From the NCBI RefSeq assembly GCF_900142215.1, contig NZ_FRAC01000006.1, positions 124,001-188,000 on the forward strand: DNA of 64,000 nt. Reading direction: 5' to 3'. This DNA comes from Anaerocolumna jejuensis DSM 15929 (GTDB lineage: Bacteria; Bacillota; Clostridia; Lachnospirales; Lachnospiraceae). The translations under genes and the position numbers were made by a program. The notes below the pieces were generated by a model. The model worked only from the letters and a program-made list of their open reading frames with translations, made no database searches and was not told the DNA's origin. Within the stretch, counting starts at the first letter, position 1. Every line of letters starts with the position of its first letter. Shown in pieces: positions 17,769 through 25,189 of this stretch.

Positions 17769-19463
17769 TTACAGCAGTTTACCAAGCTCAGTATTCTTTA
17801 GCAGTTCCCCTAAAGGAATATTTTTAAGCGGCAGCTTATCTACTCCCAGACAGGTCTTTGCAGCATTGACCAGCACGCGGATATCATATTGGCTCGGATA
17901 TACGGAGTCCATTGTCTTTCCAAGGTCCATCAGTCCGTACACTGCCATCATAGCACCTCTTACGGAATATTCTACGGTAAAGACGCAGTCTTCCGGAATC
18001 TCTGCATACTGTCCGATAAATCCGAAGTTCTTGCTTCCTTCCGGGATTACCTGGGGCCTGTCGCCGGCAATTCTGGGCATAAACTGTGATGTGATATATG
18101 GCATCATGCTCGGGATGACATTCGTCGTATGGGAGAGAATTTCGGGAATCTTATCCTTTAAGCCCATATGGAATAAAAGCTCTTCAAACATTTCACGGCC
18201 GGTACAATCAGAAAAAGTCTTCTTAATGTAATCTCCGGGTACATCCATATTTAAAGCGTATGCCCAAAGAACCTTTACATTATCCGGCTGATTGATGAAA
18301 TGAGGATGCTTCGGAACTACCCAGCTCATAAACCAGCTGGAATCCTTGATAGTTACCAGACCGCCCATACCAGGCTTATCTCCTGTTAATTTAAGCAGAT
18401 AGGGAAATACGATATCATCATCCTTCAAGGTTACGGTAAAGGACATCCATTTGGATTTGTCAATATCACTACAGAATTTTTCCGGATGGCCAAAGTCAGG
18501 AGACTTCTTTGCAAGCTTCTCCCACACACTGAAGCAGCCCTTATCTTCGGATCTGTTTAATACGGCAGGATTATTCAAATCCCCTCTTGTTGTATTTTCT
18601 GTCATAGAGCCATTTGTAAATAATACCAGATCATCCTCAGCGACCTTAATTACCTGGTCTTTTCCGTCTCTGATAAAATGGATTGCCGTAGCTGTTTTTT
18701 CTTTCCCTGCAAATTGAAAATCTATATCTGTTACCTTACAGCCATATTCAAAGCTGACACCCTGCTCCTTGAGCCAGGTAATCAGAGGAAGTATTAAGGA
18801 ATCATACTGGTTGTATTCCGTATGAAGAATTCCTTCCAATCTGTTCATGCCTCCAATAAGGTGCATAAACCTTTCCATGTAACGTTTTACTTCTACCACA
18901 CTGTGCCACTGTTCAAATGCAAACATGGTTGCCCAGTAATACCAGAACTTTGTTTCAAAGAAACTGGGGTCAAAGTATTCCCCAATAGTAGTTGCACCAA
19001 GAGCTTCTTCTGTTAACATATGCAGTTTCCCAAGCTCCATGGCATTCTGTTTGGATAATCCCAAATCGGAGAAATCAGCCTTCTGTCCCTGTTTTTCCAC
19101 CAATCTGCAATGGGACTCAATTGGCTCAACTTTATTCAGTTCCACAAATTCATCCAGTACACTTATATTTTTATCCTTCAGAGAAGGTATGAAGCTGAAT
19201 AAATCCATAAAGCACTCAAAATGCTCTTCAATTTCCCTTCCGCCTCTGGCTGTATATCCCTTTTCTGCCGTTCCTGCACCATCCATGGAGCCACCGGAGA
19301 CCTCCAGTTGTTCCATTATGTGAATGTTCTTACCAGTCATATGTGCATCTCTGATCAAGAAGGCTGCAGAAGCAAGAGAACCTATTCCGCCTCCCAACAG
19401 ATATGCTTTTCTTGTCCCGATGTTTTTAGGTGCTTTCGGATTAATTCTTTGATAATTGTTCAT
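17769..19463 (-). CDS. ohyA: Oleate hydratase
   Basis: 564 residues, normal length. FAD-binding Rossmann motif GGGIGSLASAAF near the N-terminus, then EQLEVSGGSMDG and ARGGREIEEHFECF, hallmark segments of the myosin-cross-reactive antigen/OhyA family with the catalytic Glu region. It adds water to the cis-9 double bond of oleate and similar fatty acids to make 10-hydroxy acids, often as detoxification of unsaturated fatty acids. ATG 19463 follows AGGGGA. A TetR-type regulator lies upstream in the same direction with its own terminator, an arrangement consistent with fatty-acid-responsive control, though that is inference. Confidence 0.95.
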   Translation of the reverse strand: MNNYQRINPKAPKNIGTRKAYLLGGGIGSLASAAFLIRDAHMTGKNIHIMEQLEVSGGSMDGAGTAEKGYTARGGREIEEHFECFMDLFSFIPSLKDKNISVLDEFVELNKVEPIESHCRLVEKQGQKADFSDLGLSKQNAMELGKLHMLTEEALGATTIGEYFDPSFFETKFWYYWATMFAFEQWHSVVEVKRYMERFMHLIGGMNRLEGILHTEYNQYDSLILPLITWLKEQGVSFEYGCKVTDIDFQFAGKEKTATAIHFIRDGKDQVIKVAEDDLVLFTNGSMTENTTRGDLNNPAVLNRSEDKGCFSVWEKLAKKSPDFGHPEKFCSDIDKSKWMSFTVTLKDDDIVFPYLLKLTGDKPGMGGLVTIKDSSWFMSWVVPKHPHFINQPDNVKVLWAYALNMDVPGDYIKKTFSDCTGREMFEELLFHMGLKDKIPEILSHTTNVIPSMMPYITSQFMPRIAGDRPQVIPEGSKNFGFIGQYAEIPEDCVFTVEYSVRGAMMAVYGLMDLGKTMDSVYPSQYDIRVLVNAAKTCLGVDKLPLKNIPLGELLKNTELGKLL

Positions 19464-19612
19464 AGCAATCCCCTTTCTGAAATACCAAATTTTAATTCGC
19501 TGATATGTGATACCAGGCAATAAAATTTCAAAAACCTGTATCCTACTTTTTTATTCCTTTTGTTTACAACACCATATTACTTCTCCTCTCCGGGACTTTC
19601 AAATAACAAAAA

Positions 19613-19643
19613 AAGCATCTGTGAAAAATTTTCACAGATGCTT
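19613..19643 (-). terminator. Terminator after the TetR-type gene
   Basis: AAGCATCTGTGAAAA pairs with TTTTCACAGATGCTT over 15 bp; the minus strand continues with seven T. It separates the regulator from oleate hydratase. Confidence 0.8.
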
Positions 19644-19696
19644 CAAAGTGTGTAAAATCATTTTAAAATAAAAATTAAAATACTTCCTGCGGGCTT

Positions 19697-20257
19697 TCAA
19701 ATGCTTTTAATAATACGGAGTATGGTTCCATCCAGCATTTTTTCAATTCTGTCAGCAATAGCCACTTTGTCTTCCTTCATACCATTGTTAATCCATTTCA
19801 GGAATTCACCGGTTATGGCATAGGAAAAAAATTCGGAAACTTCCGTCTTTTTCCCATCCTCCACCGTAAACTTCAAATCCCTGGAAATGTCTTCTATCAC
19901 TCCTGTCAGGACGGTGGTGAAGGTTTTGCATAAAAACATTTCCAGATGCTCTCTGCCAAGGGATTTGCAGGTGTTGACGCATATTGTCCTGTTTTCCTGT
20001 GTATAATTCAGGACAATCAACAAGCCTTCCTTCCAGTTTGACAGGCTGCAATGTTCATCAAGCTCTTCAATCACTTCATTTTCAAATATCCATCCCAGAA
20101 GCTCATAAACATCATGAAAATGATTATAAAAGGTATGCCTTGTAACACTGCAGGTATCGGCAACCATTTTAACCGATATCTTATTTATTGGTTGGTGAAG
20201 CATTAAAGACTTTAAAGCCTGAGCTAACGCATTTTTCGTTATTAATGATGAAGACAT
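19697..20257 (-). CDS. TetR/AcrR family regulator (DhaS-like)
   Basis: 186 residues. The N-terminal helix-turn-helix is seen as ISVKMVADTCSVTRHTFYNHF. The C-terminal ligand-binding half is all-helical and resembles the DhaS-like subgroup. ATG 20257 follows AAAGGAAAG; the in-frame start 20296 has none. It lies directly upstream of the oleate hydratase gene, the likely target, and a terminator between them suggests separate transcripts. Confidence 0.82.
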   Translation of the reverse strand: MSSSLITKNALAQALKSLMLHQPINKISVKMVADTCSVTRHTFYNHFHDVYELLGWIFENEVIEELDEHCSLSNWKEGLLIVLNYTQENRTICVNTCKSLGREHLEMFLCKTFTTVLTGVIEDISRDLKFTVEDGKKTEVSEFFSYAITGEFLKWINNGMKEDKVAIADRIEKMLDGTILRIIKSI

Positions 20258-20449
20258 AAGGACTTTCCTTTTCCGGCATATTGTAATCGTATACAATCAT
20301 TATTGTATAACTTTTCCTTATGGTTTTCAACATTTATTACGAACCTGTCACAAAGCCATCAGTCCTATTTGTCAATCTGAACCAACTGCATCTTTAATCC
20401 GGCATTATTTTTCCAATATGTTCATTTCGCTGTCAGCAAGGCTGATTTT

Positions 20450-21292
20450 CTATTTCTCACCAATCCATGAGTAAACATACTGCAGCTGCTCAGGGCTCTG
20501 TACACCGGGTTTTGTAAGTTTTTTAAATTCTCCCGGCAGCTTCTTTTCCAGGGCGGCCAAGTGAAAATGGCAGGTTGCAATTCCCACATCCACTCTTTGG
20601 ATGTCAATTTTGGTCTTCGTATCTTCCGCTGCCTTTGTTTTATAAAAATGTAAGTTATTTTTTTCCTTCACCACCCGCCAGGGCTGCTTATTAACGGCAG
20701 AAGGAGCCAGTCTTAACATCTCGAGGGGAAAGGCATAATCCCCTGCTTCTGTTTCGGTAAGGGGATGTGAAAAGTCATCCTGATAGAATAGCTCTTTCCA
20801 GCCCTTTCGCTTATCTGCCTTGGCAATCCATCTTGAAAGGGTATCTGTAATCCTCTTTTTATCCAGTGGATAACCAATGGGCGAGATTGCCGGAAACAAT
20901 TCGTTTTCTTTAATCCCCATGGCTTCTGAAAAACCGCTGCGGTTAAAGGTTCCTCCAAGCCAGCAGGTGCCAAGGCCTAAGGCTGCCGCATACAGGATGA
21001 GCTTTTCTAAGGAATAACCAAGAGCCTCTAAAGAAAGCTCCCCTTCCGTCACTGCTGCACCTAAATAATCCCCTGCTCCTTTAATTACGCCATATGTACC
21101 AAGCTTTTCCCCGTTTGCGGCTGATTTCTTCTCCAGCAATCCGATGGAGACCTTTATGGAAAAGGGATTTGATAAAGCAGCAATATAGGAAGTTATTTTT
21201 TCCTTGTCCTCTTTGGAAAGAGGACGTTCCTCATAGGTTCTCACGCTGCGGCGTGCCCGAACGGTTTTCTCTACTGGAAATTCAGCTACCAT
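20450..21292 (-). CDS. Nitroreductase-like flavoprotein, TM1586 type
   Basis: 280 residues built as two nitroreductase-like halves, matching the putative TM1586 nitroreductase family: N-terminal RARRSVRTYEERPL, central LGTCWLGGTFNRSGF, and a second-half LAPSAVNKQPWRVV that repeats the FMN-binding phrase. Predicted FMN-dependent NAD(P)H reductase of unknown substrate. It is the last gene of the MarR-nitroreductase-monooxygenase operon, 29 nt after the previous gene. The ribosome site AAAGGAAGG is clear. Confidence 0.8.
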   Translation of the reverse strand: MVAEFPVEKTVRARRSVRTYEERPLSKEDKEKITSYIAALSNPFSIKVSIGLLEKKSAANGEKLGTYGVIKGAGDYLGAAVTEGELSLEALGYSLEKLILYAAALGLGTCWLGGTFNRSGFSEAMGIKENELFPAISPIGYPLDKKRITDTLSRWIAKADKRKGWKELFYQDDFSHPLTETEAGDYAFPLEMLRLAPSAVNKQPWRVVKEKNNLHFYKTKAAEDTKTKIDIQRVDVGIATCHFHLAALEKKLPGEFKKLTKPGVQSPEQLQYVYSWIGEK

Positions 21293-21321
21293 ATACCTTC
21301 CTTTCTATACCCTGTAATCTA

Positions 21322-21612
21322 TCAGGCTAATTTGCTATAAAGGTTAATTTCACCGGGTTTTTCAGCCAATTCTGCAAAGGCTGCCGTTAATTCCTTAAAA
21401 TGCTTTGCTGCCATATGCTTATCTAAGGCCTCTTTATTTTCCCATTCCTCCATAATTGTTAAAACCTGAGGATTGGACAGGTCCTGAAATAATTCATAAC
21501 GGATACAGCCGCTGTCTTTTTCGTTGGTTTCCTTTACCAGCTGCTTTGCCACTGTAATAAATTCCTCCGTCTTACCTTCTTTGATGTAATTCTTTGCTAC
21601 TACATGAATCAT
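21322..21612 (-). CDS. Putative quinol monooxygenase (ABM/YgiN-like)
   Basis: 96 residues, the full length of a ferredoxin-like ABM domain: MIHVVAKNYIKEGK at the start, then IRYELFQDLSNPQVLTIMEEWENKEALDKHMA, and the final HFKELTAAF. Such small cofactor-free enzymes oxidise quinols or other phenolics and act as dimers. It sits between two nitroreductase-type genes under MarR control, which points to handling of quinones, nitroaromatics or oxidative stress. Confidence 0.85.
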   Translation of the reverse strand: MIHVVAKNYIKEGKTEEFITVAKQLVKETNEKDSGCIRYELFQDLSNPQVLTIMEEWENKEALDKHMAAKHFKELTAAFAELAEKPGEINLYSKLA

Positions 21613-21633
21613 CGTATGTTCTCCTTTCTGTTT

Positions 21634-22137
21634 TTACCATTTTTCATAGTGTACTCTGTCTGTTTTGTAACGGTCTGCAAATTCGTTCTTCTGCCCGTCG
21701 GGATACCCCACAGAAACCATGGCAAAAGGCCTGATGCTCTCCGGAAGCTCAAAAAACTTTCTGACATTTTCCGCCACGGCATCGGAGGTTGCAACACCAA
21801 ACCAAACCCCGCCCAGACCCAGATGGACTGCTTCCAGCAAGAGGTTCTGAGTTGCCGCACTTAAATCCTGCTCCCAGGCAGTGGGAATTTTAAGCTCCTT
21901 TTCATTTGCAAGCAGTACAAAGGTAACAGCTGAACCAGCAATGGGCTTTGCATAAGGTGAGGTTCCCGACACCTGCGCAAGCCTTTCCTTATCCTGAATA
22001 ACGATAAATTCCCAGGGCTGCTGGTTTCCGGCAGAAGGTGCCTGCATAGCTGCCCGGAGCAGCCTGACAATCTTATCAGGCTCCACTGCCTGATCCTTAA
22101 ATTTACGTATGCTTCGTCTGTTAAAGATTTCATCCAT
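21634..22137 (-). CDS. Nitroreductase family protein
   Basis: 167 residues, a short classic nitroreductase. FMN-binding residues are visible in FNRRSIRKFKDQ, APSAGNQQPWEFIVI and GLGGVWFGVA. Predicted NAD(P)H:FMN-dependent reduction of nitroaromatics, quinones or enones; substrate unknown. AGGAGG lies before the ATG. It is the first structural gene after the MarR regulator (35 nt) and 21 nt before the monooxygenase gene. Confidence 0.9.
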   Translation of the reverse strand: MDEIFNRRSIRKFKDQAVEPDKIVRLLRAAMQAPSAGNQQPWEFIVIQDKERLAQVSGTSPYAKPIAGSAVTFVLLANEKELKIPTAWEQDLSAATQNLLLEAVHLGLGGVWFGVATSDAVAENVRKFFELPESIRPFAMVSVGYPDGQKNEFADRYKTDRVHYEKW

Positions 22138-22172
22138 GATGATTTTCCCTCCTGATTCTTTTATTGGGAGGA

Positions 22173-22628
22173 TTACTCCTCCTGATTATTCAGCTTACTC
22201 AGCAGTTTATTGCTGATTCTGATAAACTGCCCGCTTTCTTCCTCTGTTAAAATGTCCTTGTATCCATCCTCAAGGATATTCCAGGCTTTGATAATTTCCT
22301 CCATTAATGCCAGCCCATCCTCTGTGGTGCAGATATAGACATTCTTTCCTTCTGTTCTTTTGGAAACAAGCCTTTTACCTTCCAGCTTTTCAACAAAGCG
22401 TGTTATGGTAGAAGGTGTCAGATGAAGCCTTTCCCCGATTTCCTTCTGATGGATGCTTCCGGTCTGATTCACAAGGTACAGGAGCAGTGCATGGCTGGGG
22501 GAAAGCCCTGTCTTTTTGAAAGCTTCCTCTGCAATTTTCCCAAAAGCCCTGGCAAGCTTCGTGGTAGAAAAGAATAAGCAGCCATTTAACATACATTCCT
22601 GTTCGTTCCCGTTGTTTCCATTACACAA
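22173..22628 (-). CDS. MarR family transcriptional regulator
   Basis: 151 residues. The winged helix-turn-helix is clear: IHQKEIGERLHLTPSTITRFVEKLE followed by the wing LVSKRTEGKNVYICTT. A TTG start at 22628 is preferred: GAGGTGATAACA precedes it, while the upstream in-frame ATG at 22658 lies within the -10/operator region and upstream of the predicted transcription start. The N-terminus has cysteines (CNGNNGNEQEC and MLNGC) that could sense oxidants or electrophiles; this is inference. It probably represses itself and the three downstream redox genes. Confidence 0.88.
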   Translation of the reverse strand: MCNGNNGNEQECMLNGCLFFSTTKLARAFGKIAEEAFKKTGLSPSHALLLYLVNQTGSIHQKEIGERLHLTPSTITRFVEKLEGKRLVSKRTEGKNVYICTTEDGLALMEEIIKAWNILEDGYKDILTEEESGQFIRISNKLLSKLNNQEE

Positions 22629-22640
22629 TGTTATCACCTC

Positions 22641-22660
22641 ATTTGTTTGTACATACAAAT
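22641..22660. promoter_or_regulatory. Palindromic operator, probable MarR binding site
   Basis: A 20-bp near-perfect palindrome, ATTTGTTTGTACATACAAAT, with one mismatched pair. It overlaps the -10 box and the predicted start of transcription of the MarR operon, the position expected for autorepression. Confidence 0.7.
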
Positions 22661-22686
22661 ATACTACTGGTATATTGATTTGTCAA
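22658..22686 (-). promoter_or_regulatory. Promoter of the MarR-nitroreductase operon
   Basis: On the minus strand, consensus TTGACA (22681-22686), a 17-nt spacer, and TATATT (22658-22663). Confidence 0.8.
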
Positions 22687-22832
22687 GATAGATTATTCTA
22701 TAGTTTCCAAATCTATACCACCACCCACTTTCTATGGTATAATGGTTTATCAGAGAACAGCAGAAAATGTCATGCAGCCCCTCCATTGTTTCGGTATACT
22801 AAAGAAAACGAACTCAAGGAGGAATCAATACT

Positions 22833-23951
22833 ATGTTAAAAATACAAACCTATACCGCAGAGCTTGCTGGGACGAGCTATGAAATCGGATATCAGTTCGG
22901 AAAAATAACCGCTGCAATCCCACATTTGCAAACAATACATACTTCCGGATTAGAGGACTTTGGCCCTGAGCAGTCTGTGGAAGCTGCGAAGCTTTTTGAC
23001 CGCTGGTGTCCCGGTCTCACCGAAGAACTTTGCGGTTTTGCCGACGCTTTGAAGGTAGCACCTGAGCAGGTGTTTTTTTACGGAATGACCTATCTGCTTC
23101 CCCGGTGCAGCCATATCGCGCTGCTGCCAAGCGCCACCGCCGAGGGAAAACCACTGCTCGCTCGCAACTACGAATTCAGTCACGAAGCCGAGGATTTCTG
23201 TCTAATGAAAACCAGCGTGACAGGAAAGTATTCGCATATGGGTACCAGCGTACTCCACTTCGGGCGGGATGACGGCTTCAACGAGCACGGCCTTGCTGTC
23301 ACCATGAGCTCCTGTGGTTTTCCGGTAGGGGCACTTCCCTATATGCGTTCACCGAAGCTCAAAGGTCTTCAGTTTTGGGCGGTTACCCGCGCTTTGTTGG
23401 AAAATTGCAGGGATGTAACGGAAGCACTCAAATATCTGGAGGGTATGCCCATCGCCTACAACCTCAACTTGCTTTTACTGGATAAGGCGGGCAATGCTGC
23501 ATTGGTAGAAACGATGGATGGTCTCACCGCTGTCAAGCAGATTAACTCAGCTTCTAAAGAGCAGATGCTCTATGCCACAAACCATGCGCTTTTTTCTGAG
23601 CTTCAAGCGAAGGAGCCCCAGGTGATGGCACATTCAGCAAGACGGTATGCAGTTATTGAAAAACAGCTTGCTCATCGAAGCGGGGTAACGAGGGCACAGC
23701 TCAAAGAAATGCTGCTCACCAAGTATCCAGATGGCCTATGCTGCCATTACTTTGAGGAGTATTTCGGAACCACAAAGAGCATGGTGATTTCCCCATCAGA
23801 GGGTATCATTGATCTTTGCTGGGGTGGCCGGGCCGAAAATGGCTGGCACACTTATGATATCACCAAACCATTGGGGAATGGCATGGAAGACGCGCAGATC
23901 AATTTGGAGAAAGCAGTGCCGGGTACTTATGATTGGCAGCCGCTGACTTAA
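22833..23951 (+). CDS. C45-family autoproteolytic acyltransferase/hydrolase-like protein
   Basis: 372 residues. The family's acyl-CoA:6-aminopenicillanate acyltransferase fold is suggested by the N-terminal GTSYEIGYQFG, a candidate nucleophile Cys92 in LLPRCSHIALLPS, then GKPLLARNYEF, the FNEHGLAVTMSSCG stretch and YNLNLLLLDKAGN. Members are N-terminal-nucleophile enzymes that cut or form amide bonds (penicillin, choloylglycine-like substrates). The substrate is unknown. AAGGAGG precedes the ATG. Base composition is visibly richer in G+C than neighbours, together with the following regulator gene, which starts 21 nt after it. Confidence 0.8.
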   Translation: MLKIQTYTAELAGTSYEIGYQFGKITAAIPHLQTIHTSGLEDFGPEQSVEAAKLFDRWCPGLTEELCGFADALKVAPEQVFFYGMTYLLPRCSHIALLPSATAEGKPLLARNYEFSHEAEDFCLMKTSVTGKYSHMGTSVLHFGRDDGFNEHGLAVTMSSCGFPVGALPYMRSPKLKGLQFWAVTRALLENCRDVTEALKYLEGMPIAYNLNLLLLDKAGNAALVETMDGLTAVKQINSASKEQMLYATNHALFSELQAKEPQVMAHSARRYAVIEKQLAHRSGVTRAQLKEMLLTKYPDGLCCHYFEEYFGTTKSMVISPSEGIIDLCWGGRAENGWHTYDITKPLGNGMEDAQINLEKAVPGTYDWQPLT

Positions 23952-23971
23952 AAAACGAAAGGGGGATTGCT

Positions 23972-24853
23972 GTGAACTATCGAAAAGCATTGGAGCAGGC
24001 GGTTATATATATAGAAAACCATTTGGGGGATAATATTAAAGTTGAGGACGTGGCAAAGGCTGCCGGGTATTCTTATTATCATCTGAATCGTCAGTTCACA
24101 GCCATCCTTGGTGAAAGTATCGGCAGCTATATTAAGAAGCGCCGTCTGGCGGACGCATCCAAGAAGCTTCTCTATACAGACCTTAAAATTATAGAGATAG
24201 CGATTGAATATGGCTTTGATTCACCGGAGGCTTTTAGCCGTGCATTCAAAGCCATTTATAAAGCCAGCCCCCAGAGCTATCGTCAAAACCGCCTGGACAC
24301 CTTCATCGGCAACAAGGAACGCTTGGATACTGGACTGCTGAATCATCTGGTCCGCAATGTGACGGTCCATCCGAAAATCGTGGAACTGCCGGAAATCAAG
24401 GTCGCGGGGATTCGGGGAGAAACCACCTTGCGGGACAATCGTCTGCAAGAACTGTGGGGTAGGGCCAATTCTCTATATAGTCAAATTCCCAACCGAGTCC
24501 CCAATGGGAGAGCTTTCGGCATCTGCGAGGCATGTGCGGAAAACACGCTGTACACGATGAATGACGATATCCTATTTACTGAGGTGGCAGGAACGGAAGT
24601 ATCATCTTTTGAAGGACTAACCGATCCCTTTGTGCCAAAAGTAATCCCCGGGGGACATTATGCGGTGTTTACCCACCGGGGTACTCTACAGATGCTGCCT
24701 CAGACCTTTGACTACATTTGGGGAACATGGTTTCTCACCACAAAAGAAGAATTAGACTGGCGGGAGGACTTCGAGCTTTATGACAAACGCTTCCTTGGGT
24801 ATGATCATCCGGATTCTGAGGTGGATTTGTATATTCCAGTAAGACATCTATAA
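23972..24853 (+). CDS. AraC-family regulator with GyrI-like effector domain
   Basis: 293 residues. Two AraC helix-turn-helix motifs at the N-terminus (VEDVAKAAGYSYYHLNRQF; IIEIAIEYGFDSPEAFSRAFK) are followed by a GyrI/SOUL-type ligand-binding domain (about 125-293; LPEIKVAGIRGET, PGGHYAVFTHRG, LYIPVRHL). Rob/SoxS-like regulators of this layout bind hydrophobic cations or drugs. The GTG at 23972 has AAAGGGGG upstream; the longer ATG frame overlaps the end of the previous gene. Same higher G+C as the C45 gene, so the two may have arrived together. Confidence 0.85.
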   Translation: MNYRKALEQAVIYIENHLGDNIKVEDVAKAAGYSYYHLNRQFTAILGESIGSYIKKRRLADASKKLLYTDLKIIEIAIEYGFDSPEAFSRAFKAIYKASPQSYRQNRLDTFIGNKERLDTGLLNHLVRNVTVHPKIVELPEIKVAGIRGETTLRDNRLQELWGRANSLYSQIPNRVPNGRAFGICEACAENTLYTMNDDILFTEVAGTEVSSFEGLTDPFVPKVIPGGHYAVFTHRGTLQMLPQTFDYIWGTWFLTTKEELDWREDFELYDKRFLGYDHPDSEVDLYIPVRHL

Positions 24854-25126
24854 CCTACTCATTCAAAATGATTCACCTTTCCCCATCGTAGTCTTCAATC
24901 TGCTCTGTTGTCACATTCTGTTCGGAGTAAGCATCAAATAGCCTTTTGAGATAGGACTCCCGTCGAGGTGTGCCGTGCAGCCCTGATCCTTGAGGAGTCC
25001 CACTCCTTGTGCTTCGTTTGAAAAGTTGGTGTCAACTTTTTCAACTTTACACGATTATCATACACTTGGCAGCTCATTTGCAGGCACGGGTAGTTTACCA
25101 TTTACTATTCTCCCAACCATAAAATC
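24854..25126. other. Intergenic stretch with no clear gene
   Basis: No credible open frame. On the minus strand a short phrase (RRESYLKRLFDAYSE) with a peptide-like pattern is bounded by stops and could be the relic of a gene. Nothing else was recognised before the terminator. Confidence 0.3.
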
Positions 25127-25164
25127 AAAAGGACCGGTTCACAACAGCCTGAACCGGTCCTTTT
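25127..25164. terminator. Bidirectional terminator between the AraC-type gene and rhamnosidase
   Basis: AAAAGGACCGGTTCA pairs with TGAACCGGTCCTTTT over 15 bp with an 8-nt loop. A/T runs flank both sides, so it can end both converging transcripts. Confidence 0.85.
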
Positions 25165-25189
25165 CTTTATTCTTCCACGTTAATCCATT

